Of a DNA stretch of 64,000 nt, positions 23,422 through 34,589 are shown piece by piece. Below the pieces are notes generated by a model, which ran no database searches, was not told the origin of the DNA, and saw nothing but the letters and a program-made list of their open reading frames with translations. The DNA comes from Cerioporus squamosus (lineage: Eukaryota; Basidiomycota; Agaricomycetes; Polyporales; Polyporaceae), in assembly GCA_022592435.1 (NCBI GenBank), contig JABYQS010000127.1, forward strand, positions 46,589 through 110,588, read 5' to 3'. The number at the start of each line of letters is the position of its first letter. The stretch's first letter is position 1. A program made the translations under genes and the position numbers.

Positions 23422-25234
23422 TCACCGGTCGTGGGGGATCGTGTCGTACCGCGGCGGCACCTCCGACGGCTCCTCGTCCTCGTCCTCCGGCGTCGCAGTC
23501 GAGCCGGCCGCCATCCTGGTGCTGCAGCACGCCCGACGACGCCGGACCCCCGCCCGCCGTGTCCGGGTTCGCGCAGGCGAGGCCCGGCACCGCGACGGCC
23601 CGCCATCGCCTCGCGCTCCTTCGCGCTCGGGATGACTCCCGCACCTCCGGGCCCGCTCGACGAGCCCGACACCGACGGGTCCGTTTGACCTGTGTACGAC
23701 GTGTGAGCGAGCGATGGTCCGGGCGACGGATGCCGGAAGTCGCGCCCGGGGACTGCGACGGGTGCGACGCCGGCCCCGGGGCCGAAGGACGCAGTCGTGG
23801 GGCTGCTCGTGGGGGACGTACTGGGGGGTCCGCCCTGCGGGTACGGCTGCTGGTTCGCGTACGCGGCGTAGGCGCCGTAGTCGGAGTACGCGCCGTGGTG
23901 GTCGGAAGAAGACTGGGGGTAGTACGACGAAGACTGGGGCTGCGAGTACGAGGAGGGCGGGGAGGCGGCGCGGCCGTCCGCCGCGCCCTTATGGGCCATC
24001 GCTGCCCCAGCCGCGCCGCCTGCGACGCCTCCTGCGAGGAACGCGGGGACCTGGCCTGGGTACTGCCGCATGTCTGGGGCGCCACCTGGTCCGAGGCCGG
24101 TGCCGTAGCTCGACTGTTGGGGAACGGGCATGCTCTGGCCTGCTCCTGTTCCTGCTCCAGGCGGCGTGTAGTTGTACGGAGTGATGTTGTCCGCAGCGAG
24201 ATCGATGTCCGGGAGCGTGGCGCGGTTGTCGCCCGATAGGCCGACGACGCGGTCGGGATCGAAGTTGCCGTCGAAGTCGTCGCGTTGGCGGCGCCTGCGG
24301 CAGAAGAAGAAGATGAGGGTGGCGAGGATGGCCGCGCCTACTACACCACCGACTACACCTCCGACGATTGCTCCCGTATGCGAGGTGGTCTTTGACGAGT
24401 TGTCGGACGCGCTGATCGTCGGAGTAGTGAGGACGGTAGTGGTGAGCACAGAGGTGTATTGTGATCCATTAGCGTCAGTACCGCTGTGAAAATCGTCAGC
24501 TGAGCACTAGACAAGGCGGGGCGAGGAGGGATGCGCAGGTGTAGGTAGAGGGACAAGGACCATCCGCATAAGTTGTGCGTGGCATGCCACGTCCGTGTGG
24601 CAGAAAGCAGCTGCATTCCACGCAGAATATGTGACGGTACTCACATTATCGTACTCGTCTGAGTTGACGTGGAGGGAACCACCGACGTCGACGACGTGGA
24701 ACTCGCCGCAGGGCCTGAGGTAGAGCCAGACGGGGGTGCAGTTGATGAGCCTGAGCTGCCAGGTGGTGGAGTTGTCGCAGATGCATCACTTGTAGGAGGG
24801 GAGGTGATAGCACTGGTACTAGAAGAGCTGGAAACAGGCGGAGGGGTGACGGAAGTGTCGGTAGGGGTAGTGGAAGTGTCGGAGGTGGTGGAGGTTGTGG
24901 AGGTCGTGTCAGTAGTGGAAGTGGTAGATGTACTTGTGTCTGTGGACGAAGGAGGAGGATCGTTAGTTCGTGATGTCGTGTCAATCGTCGGGGAGGAGCC
25001 AGAAGAGGAGGTAGAGGAGGACGAAGACGGACCCTGAGTGGGCACAGAGGTGGAGGAGTCTGACGCCGGCGGCGTCGACGACGTCGGGTCTCCGCTCGAC
25101 GGTGGGGACGACATGGGCGTTGTCGGGGAGAAGAGAGAATAGGAGGGAGGCGTGTAGATGAGGAATGAGGCGTGAGGAGCAGAGACGGAGGGCGCGTCCC
25201 TTACAGCGTCATTACGCTCCGAGTCCGAGTCCAA
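23422..25234 (-). CDS. Single-pass membrane protein with Ser/Thr-rich ectodomain; 3' end shows frame changes
   Basis: Exon 1 (25234 to about 24646) encodes a Ser/Thr/Pro-rich region rich in TSTTSTTDTTS-like repeats. After an intron (GTGAGT donor, CACAG acceptor), exon 2 opens with GTDANGSQYTSVLTT and a transmembrane helix (GAIVGGVVGGVVGAAILATL), then IFFFCRRRRQRDDFD. The tail contains a QQPYPQGGPPSTSPTSS stretch and SAKEREAMAGRR. Beyond about 23640 the frame that looks coding changes twice: GLACANPDTAGG and VLQHQDGGRLD are in a second frame, and TPEDEDEEPSEVPPRYDTIP with stop at 23422 is in a third. The first frame instead runs to a stop at 23319. The start may be the Met at 25234 or the internal one at 25114. 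No function is assigned. Confidence 0.7.
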
Positions 25235-26864
25235 TCGCCCGGTTTATCGGCAGGCCTTGCCGCTGCACTGCTCGTGCGATATCCCATATCCGACGCCAAC
25301 AACACGCACAACAAACACTCACCAGATGTCGCCTGTCGGCCGTGCAGCGCGCCACGGACGTCCATGTTGCTCACGACGGTGGACGTGAAGGTACAAGACG
25401 GAAGAGCCCAGCTGGTCTTTTTCAGTGACGATCACGCCCAGGACTGGTCACACGGTCTCCCCTCTCTCGTGCTCGCCCCGCCCCTGCTCCAGTTGGCCTC
25501 CACCTTTCTCTCCCCCTCCCGACGCGCCTTTAGCGTGGCTTGGGCATCAACTATACCGACGCGCACATCGCTCGACACGTTTCCCGCAGCATGCAGTCCT
25601 CACGCCCGCTTCCCAGCCATGCGAGCCCACGCAGCCTCTGCTACCAAGCAAGGAACACGCTCTCGCGTCTCGACAAGTCCACCTGACGCCGTCGGGTCCT
25701 CTCTCCGGTCTTCTCCCCGCCCAAAGCAACCGGCGGGCCTCTTCGAAGGCCATTCAAGGCCGCGACATAGCTGGACGCTGTCCTGGTCCATACGATGCAG
25801 TGTTTTTCGCTCCGATCCCATGCGGACCGGGATCGTCTCCTCTGTCTGGCGCCCCTCTACCTTCAACTCTAAGTATCTGGCTCCGGCACCTGTCGGCACG
25901 GTTTGTCTATGTCGCGGAAGTTTCACTAAGTTTCAGCCTATAGGTCAAACCTTCTAGCAAACTGACCAAACCCTCGCAATTTTGCAGGTCTTCGCCATTT
26001 TCCGGGGAGCTCGGCGCAGCGATATGTCATACCGTGTATGTCACGCCGGACGCAGCGGATGAGGTCGAGCAGCTGCTATTCTCAGGAATTGCTGCGGCCG
26101 CGCAGAGCCTAGGTGCGTTGCGTTCACGCTCGTCATGTTTGCGCCAATAGCCTTGCAGATCTCCTGTGGTGGCCGCACGAATCTCGACGCCAGATGCAGC
26201 TACTCAATAGCCCGGTGTGGCTGGATGCTAGTCGAGACTGAGGATGGCCGGTGTCTAGAACAGTATATCAGCCTGGCCTGTAGGTCCCCTGAGCATCGGA
26301 GCCAAATCCACGGTACTACTACTAGGCAATCGAGGAGGTCCTCAGGCCTCATTGGCCAACCCATATGCCACGAAATGAACGTTAACATTCACTCCGTCGC
26401 GCAGTGTGAAGACGACGCGCTTGCACACCCAAATTGCGCCTTACCAGGTACGCACTCTGTTGCGATGAGTCTCCCTTGTCTTCCGCAGGACACCACGCTT
26501 CTATCGACGGATTGGGGCCGTTCATTGGACAAGCACGAAGTAAGATACATCACTCCACCGCCCATGGGCCTGCGCAGAGGCAGGAGAAGCCCCATCCCCT
26601 CGGAGATGTGCTTCCATGACGACGCGGAGTTAGTCCAGCCATTCATGAATACCACCCTACCTTCGGACGTGTGCTGCGATCTCGATAGTGAGTAGAGTGC
26701 GCTGTAACAGTCCACACCTCTGACCCTCGACGATGAGCAAATGACGACGAAATATGCATAGTAAGTGACCCGTAACATAGAAACCCAGTCCAGTGTACTC
26801 GTACACACCTCCAGCCCAGTCCTGAAGCGAACGCAAGACCCACTATCAACACACGTCTCATCTC
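25235..26864. other. No gene recognised; a few exon-like fragments
   Basis: About 1.6 kb. A plus-strand segment at about 25988-26111 is bounded by a good acceptor (TTTTGCAG) and donor (GTGCGT) and reads GELGAAICHTVYVTPDAADE, which looks coding, but no start, partner exons or family were found. A 186-aa plus-strand reading at 26135-26695 has no recognisable domain. Confidence 0.35.
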
Positions 26865-27542
26865 TCAACTCTTCCCAACCTCGGCCTCCGCCTTCTCCCT
26901 CGGAGGCACGCTCGCTGCCCGGTCCCTCTTCCCGCCGCTGAACATCTGGCGGGCCTTCCGTCCCCGCTCCGACTTGTACGCCTTCCACGCCATCTCGGGT
27001 CCGACGGATATCCCGCGCCCGATGCCCTCGACGAGCTTCCCGCCTCCGTACAGGACCACGCCCGTGGCTGCGATCGCGACCCCGCCGACGGCGATTGGGG
27101 GCAAGACGATCGCGAGGAGACCCGTGGAGACGGCGCGCACGAATTTGGCGCCGCTGCTGCGCTGTTTGTGTTCTCGCGGCGGTGAGGTGAGTTCCGGTTG
27201 GGACTTGGAGTGTCGATGTGAGGAGGAGGAGGGGTAGGGGTAGGGTGTGCGCGAGGACGAGGAGGAAGTGCGCGGGGAGGCTGAGGGCGAGGGAGAGAGC
27301 GCTGATGTCGATGCGGATGCGGGAGAGGTGTGCGAAGAGGACGAGGAGGCGGACGCTCTGCGTACGACGTCCGGGGTGAGCATGGCTGTGTCAAATGCGC
27401 TCGCTGATGTGTGTGGCGAGGATGCGCCGCGAGTGGGGTTTGAACTGGCGAAGACGGTTGAGTATTCGGGCGGGGCCATGTCTTTTGCCTCCTTCGGAGG
27501 GGGTGCGGGGATCTTCTCGTCGCCGGTAAGTGGTGCAATCAT
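26865..27542 (-). CDS. Ser-rich protein with C-terminal hydrophobic hairpin, 225 aa
   Basis: A single exon. The first ~130 residues are Ser/Pro-rich (PPPKEAKDMAPPEYSTV, poly-Ser runs). Residues ~135-175 form two adjacent hydrophobic stretches, LLAIVLPPIAVGGVAIAA and GVVLYGGGKLVEGIG, which could be a membrane hairpin or an amphipathic pair. The C-terminus is basic (AYKSERGRKARQMFSGGKRD). GC-rich, biased codon use across the whole frame and the structured hydrophobic/basic end support a real gene. The overlapping reading on the other strand (27247-27636) is a shadow. No family was recognised. Confidence 0.7.
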   Translation of the reverse strand: MIAPLTGDEKIPAPPPKEAKDMAPPEYSTVFASSNPTRGASSPHTSASAFDTAMLTPDVVRRASASSSSSHTSPASASTSALSPSPSASPRTSSSSSRTPYPYPSSSSHRHSKSQPELTSPPREHKQRSSGAKFVRAVSTGLLAIVLPPIAVGGVAIAATGVVLYGGGKLVEGIGRGISVGPEMAWKAYKSERGRKARQMFSGGKRDRAASVPPREKAEAEVGKS

Positions 27543-28715
27543 CGTGTATCACTTCGAGGGTTGCTTATGGGTGCTGAAGACAGCCGCGCTCAGCGAGATG
27601 AAGCTTCCAAGCCGGGGCAACTATACACACCTTTGAATATAGTTGTGCGTCGAGATCGCTGAGGGTTCGGTTTGAGGGCGCAGGAGGGCGCAGATAGTAT
27701 GCGGGGCGGAGCAGGATTCGAGCGATCGCTCCTGAGCACTGTGGCCATTATAACCGGACGCTTGCGCGCAGCGTCGATCGTGCCTGCAATCACACTGGCT
27801 ACATACTCACTGCGAGCGAGGGCATCTGCCAAGTTCCAAGCCTTGACAGGAGGAAAGCGGTGTGCGTGGCGACTGCGCAGTCCGACGCTTCGTGATGCGC
27901 GTGGTTCCTGCATTCAGTATCAGTGACGCCGTAGTCCGCAGCGGGAGATGCGGTGAGTGAGCCATCAGCCATCGTTCAGCGATCCTGCCTTGACTGAATA
28001 CTTTGTCGGCGAGGAGTGATCGCAGTCAGGCCGCTCGAGGCAGCTGTGCACTGCTTCGACGACCTGCCTTCAAAATCGCTTCGACACGGAGCCATTGTAA
28101 GTCTTGGCTTCGTTTTGAAATGGGGATGCGATCTCTTACTTGAAGGCGTGAAGGGCGTCGATCCGGAAGTGTTTGGGGAGTGTACAACGAAACCCGGACA
28201 TCAATCCCAGCATCTCGACTCTCCGCCTCTCCTGTACCAATATTGACGAACATATATTATCAGTAGGATGCTAAAGCGCTCAGGCAGTGCAGTGCGGCGA
28301 TTGCAATTTACCGGCCACCGCGAGCCTGCTTTTGCAACTGGGATTTAGGTGTGTTGCATACTTACAGCTCGCAGGGTCAGTACTGACATCGTCCCAGGTC
28401 CTTGAACACGGTTGAGCCCATAGCACGAATGCACAGCGGCAATCTATGCATACCCTAACCCTTCACCTTGACGTCTGTCATTCTGCGGCCATGACCCGGT
28501 GTTGAACAGTCCTCGGTCCGACTTAACCTCGCTATATGCGTCGGCCACTACCGTGCCAGTGGCATGAACAAGGTCCGTGCGCTCGCCTGCGCTCCGAGTC
28601 TGTGGAGTCTTTGTGAGTGGGCACGGCAATGTCTGACCTAACGCTGGCAGGCTGAGTCTGCTATATAGCGTTGAGCCAGCCATCCTGAACATTCGTACTT
28701 CCCGTCTCATTCAAG
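27543..28715. other. Divergent intergenic region, no gene recognised
   Basis: About 1.2 kb between a minus-strand start at 27542 and a plus-strand start at 28716, so it contains two promoters. Short frames such as 28016-28246 have no domain. Confidence 0.45.
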
Positions 28716-29299
28716 ATGTTCACCAGTGCAATCACACTCGCGCTCCTCGCCATTGCTGCGGCTGCACAGAGCGTCATTATCGCATCACCCATAGCGAACG
28801 GCACGCTCATTCCAGGCGAGACGTTCGTCGTGGACGTCGACAAACCGGTCCGTCCCAACTCCGTTCGTATATATACACCCAGACTGATAATGGCTCGACA
28901 CTGCTGTAGGCCACTCTCACGGGCTCCCAAGACGTCTCAGTTGTCATCGGCCTGCTGTCCTGCGTCGGGCTCGCGCCGAACGGGACGTGCGACGGCGTCA
29001 ACCCAACGGGCAATATCGGCCGTGTGCTCCTTTATGGGCCGTACGCGCCGACGCCCGTTGGGAACGGCCATCCTGACTTAGCGCAGAACTACACGGTGCA
29101 GGTCCCGAGCAATTTCCCGCTTGGGCACGCGATTCTGTCTGTCGCCCACTTCGGGCTGATCATCGTACGTCCGCTCTGCCGCTCTGTGATATGTGTCGGC
29201 CGCGATGTGCTGACTGTTCGTCTTGTGTCGTGGTCGTGGCAGGGTACGGAACCGTTCTTGGAGGTAGTACCTCAGCAGGTTATCGTTGTCGGAACTTAG
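28716..29299 (+). CDS. Small secreted protein of unknown function, 152 aa
   Basis: Three exons, 28716-28862, 28910-29164 and 29243-29299, are joined in frame. The N-terminus MFTSAITLALLAIAAAAQS is a signal peptide. The mature part starts VIIASPIANGTLIPGETFVV, a beta-sandwich-like opening. It continues with VVIGLLSCVGLAPNGTC (two Cys), VLLYGPYAPTP and LAQNYTVQVPSNFPLGHAIL, with several N-glycosylation sequons. An alternative donor 15 nt upstream (28848) also keeps the frame and would remove five residues. The pattern resembles small secreted proteins of wood-decay basidiomycetes. I know no activity for it. It lies next to a CAP protein gene on the opposite strand, both secreted. Confidence 0.8.
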
Positions 29300-29552
29300 A
29301 GCAGCAAAAGGTTTGGCCTTTGCCTTGTAGGAGCTCCAGCACATCGCGCTTATGCCCTTCCAGTTCTCGACCCTCGAGTATCCACGAGAATCACATATAT
29401 ATAGAAAGTCCGTCACAATAAAACCCGACAACTACGATAGAGCATGAGCGAAGCCTCGACCTATATAAGAGGAGAAACCGAGAGATGCCAAGTTAGACCT
29501 TCGACCCCGCAACAGCCTGAGCTGGTGGGCGACAGGTGGGTGAGCCTCGTTC

Positions 29553-30248
29553 TCAGACCAGGACGTTCTGACTGTTGATTCGGCGCGGCGAGCACGCTCG
29601 TGAGCATCGCAGGAAACGGACAGAGAACAAAGGAAGACGTACGGGAACTGGCCGATGATGTTTCCCTGAGGGAAGTACTCGCACACGAAGAACTGGGCGG
29701 GGCCGAAGTTCGCGGGGAAGATGCCGTTGCAGCTCTGCACCGCGCAGCCGACCTGGGTGGAGCCCTTCCAGACGACCTGGGTGAAGTGCGACGGCTGCGG
29801 GTTGTTGGGGTCGTACTGGGCTGCACGGCTTGGTCAGGAGCCGACTCGAGGCAGACACGAGTCAGAAGTGTGACGCACAAACTTCGTCGGTCCAGGACTT
29901 GACGGCGGGACCGATGCCGTAGCTGCTTCCGGTACCGGCAGCGAGGTTCTCTGTAGTCGATGGTGAGTGTCCCGAGTAAGATACGATCGACGGCTGATGA
30001 AACGCACCACCGAAGGGCCCGAGCTTGCCTCCGGAGTGCTGGAAGACGCAGCCGTCGGCCCAGGACTGCGCCTTGGCAGCAAGGTCGTCGCTCCAGCTGA
30101 GCGGGCCGACGCCGTGCTGCGAGCGGATGGAGTTGTGCGCAAAGAGGTACGCAGCGATGTCTGTATCCGAAGTGTCCTTGGGGACAAGTGGGCCGGCGGC
30201 GGCAACCGCGAGGAGGGAAGCAAGAGCGAAGAAGGGCTTGAACATCAT
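29553..30248 (-). CDS. CAP/PR-1 (SCP-like) extracellular protein
   Basis: Four exons. The start at 30248 gives a signal peptide ([19 protein letters not shown]). The CAP domain runs through [36 protein letters not shown], then GPFG joined across an intron to [28 protein letters not shown] (the HFTQVVW signature), GCAVQSC and [10 protein letters not shown]. The two His and two Glu of the CAP cavity are recognisable (HN in the first helix, GENL, SHFTQ, CEY). The last exon encodes QNVLV and a TGA at 29553-29555. CAP proteins are secreted; yeast and plant members bind sterols or lipids. A second member ends at the very start of this window on the other strand. Confidence 0.93.
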
Positions 30249-31669
30249 CTCGGTCGAAGACTGGGAAGGTGAATGGAGGAAGAAGGGTGGATCCTAGGAG
30301 AAGAAACCGAGAAGGGAAGAGAAGTGGGTTTCTGTCGATGCTCGTACCTTCTCTCAACATTTTATACCCTCGTCGACCCCCAGGACGCGCACAAGATGTT
30401 GCGTGCTCGCAGTGCCGATGCATGCACACAAGCATACGATTGGCCGCGCCTTCGCCCCAGGACTCCGACCGACGCGAGCCCCTATGGTCAGCGCGCGCAG
30501 GAGGGCGCAAATCGCTGCTTTCTTCCGCCGGATTGTCTGCAGCAAACCCGTGACCTCTGTTGCAGGGCGAACACACTTGAAACAATAAGGGAAATATTCC
30601 GAGCGGTGCTGTAAGGTTTGTCAGTCCCGTCCAATGACGACCTTCGACTTCATCCTTACCCGCCTCATTGCCAGAAATTTGTTTTGACATGGTGCACTTG
30701 TTGTATCGTCCTCGGCGAGATCCCATACGGTGTCCAGTATACGACTGCGCCGTCGGTAGGTACAAGTAGGCGCATTATCACAGGTGATAGACTGTGACTC
30801 CCTCGCAGTGGTCGCATACAGGCAGTGCGTCGCATATAGGACCCTGCATGCGCGCAAGCGATAGGTCACCGCCCATCGAGACAGGAGCGTCTAGGTCGGA
30901 TGCGCGGAAGTTTTGCAGCGCGGATGCCAGTGCTACACAGCCCGATGTTCATCAGTTCATTCAAATACGTGTGTCATAACAACTCACGACGATCCATGGT
31001 CGAGCCGGATGGGGTTGACGGAGCGGCCGCTCAGCGGCAGCAAGGAGCTCGGGGCAGAGCAGTGAGTGGCGGAGATACGAGTTGCAGCTCGGCGCGCAGA
31101 AAATGGAGCGCTGTGCACCGGGACAATAGAGTAAAGACGGTACGCGTTCTAGTGATCTCCACGTCGTTCTTGCCATCCCGCAGGCTGACGGGTCGCCCTC
31201 GGCGCGCTGCAGTGCTGCACCTTGCAACTGCACCAACTACTTAGTACTTACTCACGCCGCAAGAGACCTAGTCAAGGAGCTCGATCGAGGGATGGAAGAG
31301 AGCCGCCATCAACGTGTAATGACATGTACTGTAGACCACTTGCATAGCCAAGCTGAGGGTGTCTGCGAGATGGACTCGGAGGGAGTTGGGAGGGAGAGTT
31401 GTGTTCCCACATGTCACGTGGCCGGAAGTAGGTACGCGATCAAGTTCAACTTCACACGAGCGCTACAGCGAGTGAGCTGCTGTCATCCACATCGGCGAGG
31501 TACGAGCTTCCGCCATATTTTTTCCATATACAACTCACTGAATCTGACATACAGGTGATTGCGAGTCGCGCAGGCCGCCAGATTCTGCTCTAGTACTCAC
31601 TGGCAACGGTTGGACGTGGAAAGTAGGTGTACGGGACGTGCTCGAACGGACGACTCTCACTGACCATCC
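30249..31669. other. Intergenic, no gene recognised
   Basis: About 1.4 kb between two divergent genes. Frames at 30269-30614 are antisense or upstream low-complexity readings. It should contain the CAP and F-box gene promoters. Confidence 0.45.
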
Positions 31670-33379
31670 TTGTCCAAGATGGTTGGAGCGAATGCAGAGG
31701 CCTATGAGGCATACTTGCTTGAGGACGAACGACGACGTTTCGTCGGTCTCAGGTCCGCCGAGCTTCAATACATGTCTTTGAGCGTCATCGGGGTCTACGA
31801 GGAAGAGATACGAGTCCTGCGCAAACGCATCCAAGAAGTGAAGTCAATATACAACACCGGTGCATCTATCAACGAGGTCCTCCCCAACGAACTTCTGGTA
31901 CAGATCTTTCGTTGGGTCGGCCCTCGAACCAATACCGCTGACGCCATCCGCTTGACCCACGTATGCCGCTCGTGGCGGTCTTTGATTCATGGTACCCCAG
32001 TGTTCTGGGCGGATCTTCTTGATCCCTATGACAAAATCTTCGCCCGGTATGAAGAGGACTTTTGGTTAGTTCGCACGGCCTTCCAGAAATCCGCTCAGAT
32101 GCCCGGACTACGCTTCTCGCTCAATGGCGCGTTCCTGCACTGCTTGGACATCTACACAAGCCTTACATGCCACGTTGGGCGCATCTCTACTCTTCATCTC
32201 GACTGTACCGAGAAGAAACACCGGGATATGCGCCCGTTCTTTCGTCTGAAAATGCCCCAACTGGAGGACCTGACGGCGTGGCTCAAGTGTTCCGATGCCT
32301 GCGTCCCCGCAGACACTCCCTTCAACTTCCCGCGCCTCCGACGTCTTCGCACGAACTGTGTGTCTTTCGCCATTCGCTGGATCAGCCCGTCAGTCCGTCA
32401 ACTCATCATTGGCCAGCATTGGGAGGACTGGGGCCGCAAGGCCAAACCGAAACTAGCCCCTTGCTGCACCGTCCGTAAATTGGATCGGCTCTGGGACCCC
32501 CTCAGGGCCATATGCGCCAATCTGACAGAGATGAGACTCGACGCCTGCGTCGATGATGAAGTTTCAAGGCCGAGGGACCCTCCCCTGAAACTACCGAATC
32601 TCGAGACCCTCCTCCTCTACGCACACAAGGCCGACACTATCCGGACAATGGTCGACTCCATGGAGCTGACCGCTACCGTACAGGTCACGCTTGCATCGGC
32701 ATTCCCCTACGACGAGCTATGTTCCATGGGCGGCACAACTCTCCCATGCATCCCCAAGATCGACCACCTGGCCATAGACATGGGGAACACACGACATCCG
32801 GCCTATTCGTACGTCGTGAGAGGCTACGAAGGCCCGAAAAAGCGGCTCACGCTCTGCTCGTCGGGCGTCCTGCAGACCACGAGCTACGACCCCATCAACC
32901 TCCTACGCTTCTACCAGGGTTCCGCGTCCATGTTCTCCTCCGCGACGGTAACGTCACTCGACGTGTCCTGCACGGAGCCGCTCGTGCCCGACAACGCCGG
33001 GTGGCTCTGGCTCCTCCGACACTTTCCCCGTATCGACCGGCTCAACGTGAACACCCCCTCTTCCTACGACTTCTGCACCGCGCTTGCGCACGACGATGTC
33101 TTGCCCAACCTGCGCAATCTGAGCCTCCGCACGGACACGGAATTGACGGCGGTGAACAACGAGATTATGGTGTTCGTGCTCGAAGACCGCGCATCCCGGG
33201 GGCTGCTCCTCGAGTCGCTGTACTTCTCGCGACGTGCGTGCTCTCAGGAGGAGGCTGTCATTCCTGCGGATGTTGCAGCGGACCTCCGCAAGCGGCTCGA
33301 TGCCATCGTACCGGACTTCTCGTTCTATGTCAAATGGGGACTGCGGCACGGCAGTGTCGAGGGGGTGGTATCTCTTTAG
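31670..33379 (+). CDS. F-box/leucine-rich protein, 569 aa, intact
   Basis: One uninterrupted exon. An N-terminal coiled-coil-like segment (YEEEIRVLRKRIQEVKSI) precedes the F-box (INEVLPNELLVQIFRWVGP, then AIRLTHVCRSWRSLIHGTPVFW) at about residues 60-110. The rest consists of degenerate leucine-rich repeats such as LPNLETLLLYAHK and NLRNLSLRTD. The C-terminus contains VLEDRASRGLLLESLYF, a motif shared with the two pseudogenes at 5731-6528 and 54580-56140. F-box proteins recruit substrates to SCF ubiquitin ligases through Skp1; the substrate is unknown. This family is greatly expanded in polypores. Met at 31670 or 31679 could start translation. Confidence 0.9.
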   Translation: MSKMVGANAEAYEAYLLEDERRRFVGLRSAELQYMSLSVIGVYEEEIRVLRKRIQEVKSIYNTGASINEVLPNELLVQIFRWVGPRTNTADAIRLTHVCRSWRSLIHGTPVFWADLLDPYDKIFARYEEDFWLVRTAFQKSAQMPGLRFSLNGAFLHCLDIYTSLTCHVGRISTLHLDCTEKKHRDMRPFFRLKMPQLEDLTAWLKCSDACVPADTPFNFPRLRRLRTNCVSFAIRWISPSVRQLIIGQHWEDWGRKAKPKLAPCCTVRKLDRLWDPLRAICANLTEMRLDACVDDEVSRPRDPPLKLPNLETLLLYAHKADTIRTMVDSMELTATVQVTLASAFPYDELCSMGGTTLPCIPKIDHLAIDMGNTRHPAYSYVVRGYEGPKKRLTLCSSGVLQTTSYDPINLLRFYQGSASMFSSATVTSLDVSCTEPLVPDNAGWLWLLRHFPRIDRLNVNTPSSYDFCTALAHDDVLPNLRNLSLRTDTELTAVNNEIMVFVLEDRASRGLLLESLYFSRRACSQEEAVIPADVAADLRKRLDAIVPDFSFYVKWGLRHGSVEGVVSL

Positions 33380-33578
33380 CACGGATGCATGTATCTCTTA
33401 TCTACTCCGCTGTTGCGCGATGCATGTCTCACTGGGGGAGGAGGATGGACACGACGTGATCATTTTTTTTACTCGGTAGTGAAAAGCAGAGTACCAACAT
33501 CCAGCTTCAGGTATGCCCTCCTTCGATGCACAAGTACGGCTCGGGGGCCATATACGTGCATCAGGGGTGATCGAAGGT

Positions 33579-34276
33579 CTACTCGCTCGGTTCAATCTTG
33601 GGCTCTTGGTCTTGGGTGGGGCTGTGGGTAGGCAGAGTCGGTACCGAGTGATCCGCTGTGGGATTGTACGACGCAGGTCGCTCGACCTTCACCCGTTTGG
33701 TCTCGGGCTCGGGCTCGGGATCGCGATACTGCGCGACGGGGGCCTGCCAATGAACAAGCCGCCCTACCCAGCTCACTACAGCCGGGAACCCTCCTCCAAC
33801 GGCGACCGCTCCGACGTAAGCGTGCATGAGATGGCGCGTCTCCTGTATAGTACGCACATGAGCACACGAGGGAAGACGCGACGGTATCGTCGAACCGTAG
33901 GTATCATGTGCAAGTACATACCGACGGGTCTCTCATATCCACACCCGCGGCGTGGCGCACCTTCTCCCGCCAGCCGTAGCCCTCCACCCACTTCTCGACC
34001 ATTTCCGGCAGCTTGCTGAGCTCAGCCTGCGGGAGCTTGCGGTCGGTCGACCCACTCGCTGGAGTACGGTCTGCTCGCCTCAATTTCCTCCGCTCTCAAC
34101 ATGGGCCGCCTCTGGAAGAGTATATATGCGTCGGCCGCCTCCAACATCTTGCTCCCGACAGTTGCGAGTCGTATCCCGTCGCCGTAGGGCGAGTCATGGT
34201 TCGTCGGCTTGTGAACGAAGACTTCGAGCATCGCCTCGCCGTCGATCTGCCGGGCTGGGGGAAGGTTGCGGTCCAT
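33579..34276 (-). pseudogene. RNase III-fold protein gene with a 4-bp duplication frameshift
   Basis: The first frame (from ATG 34276) reads MDRNLPPARQIDGEAMLEVF, VHKPTNHDSPYGDGIRLATV, GSKMLEAADAY and RRPMLRAEEIEASRPYSSEW. It then ends early because GGTC is tandemly duplicated at 34041-34048. Removing one copy by eye joins VDR to a frame reading KLPQAELSKLPEMVEKWVEG, YGWREKVRHA and MRDPS. A 79-nt intron (33843-33921) and ETRHLMHAYVGAV, then FPAVVSWVGRLV, follow, with a polar tail to the stop at 33579. The pattern resembles basidiomycete RNase III-domain proteins, but the signature normally reading ERLEFLGD is IRLATVGS here, so catalytic acidic residues are missing even before the break. It could be a dead gene or a scaffold-type family member. 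Confidence 0.6.
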
Positions 34277-34589
34277 CGTTCAAGTTGTCAGAGAGGTTTA
34301 GTTCGAAATCGGAGGATATGAGCCTAGATTCGGGTAGGAGAGTGCTGGCTGGCTGATGAGCGCGGAGGATTGCACGCATGTATACGTACCAGGGGTTCAA
34401 CTTGAACGGGGCCCGCAAAGGCTGCTTTCTACCGCAGCGTAGGAAGAAGGACAACGAGTATTCACACGCTTGGTTTTGTGCTGCGGTAGGTGGGAGACGA
34501 CCAGTCACTCCAGAGGCACCTCATACTTGCCTTCAGCTTCGGGGACGGTCCGGAGAGGCGAGCGACGGCGAAGAGGCAAGACATGCAGG
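34277..34589. other. Short intergenic stretch, nothing recognised
   Basis: Sequence between the start of the RNase III-fold gene and the decayed triphosphatase fragment. No coding signal was seen. Confidence 0.4.

Noticed and set aside
23205..24239. 344-aa plus-strand Arg-rich frame
   Set aside because: Complement of the membrane protein tail; Arg/Pro-rich with no domain.
29461..30765. 434-aa minus-strand frame overlapping the CAP gene
   Set aside because: It reads through the CAP gene introns in another frame; the CAP motifs are in the spliced frame, so this is a shadow.
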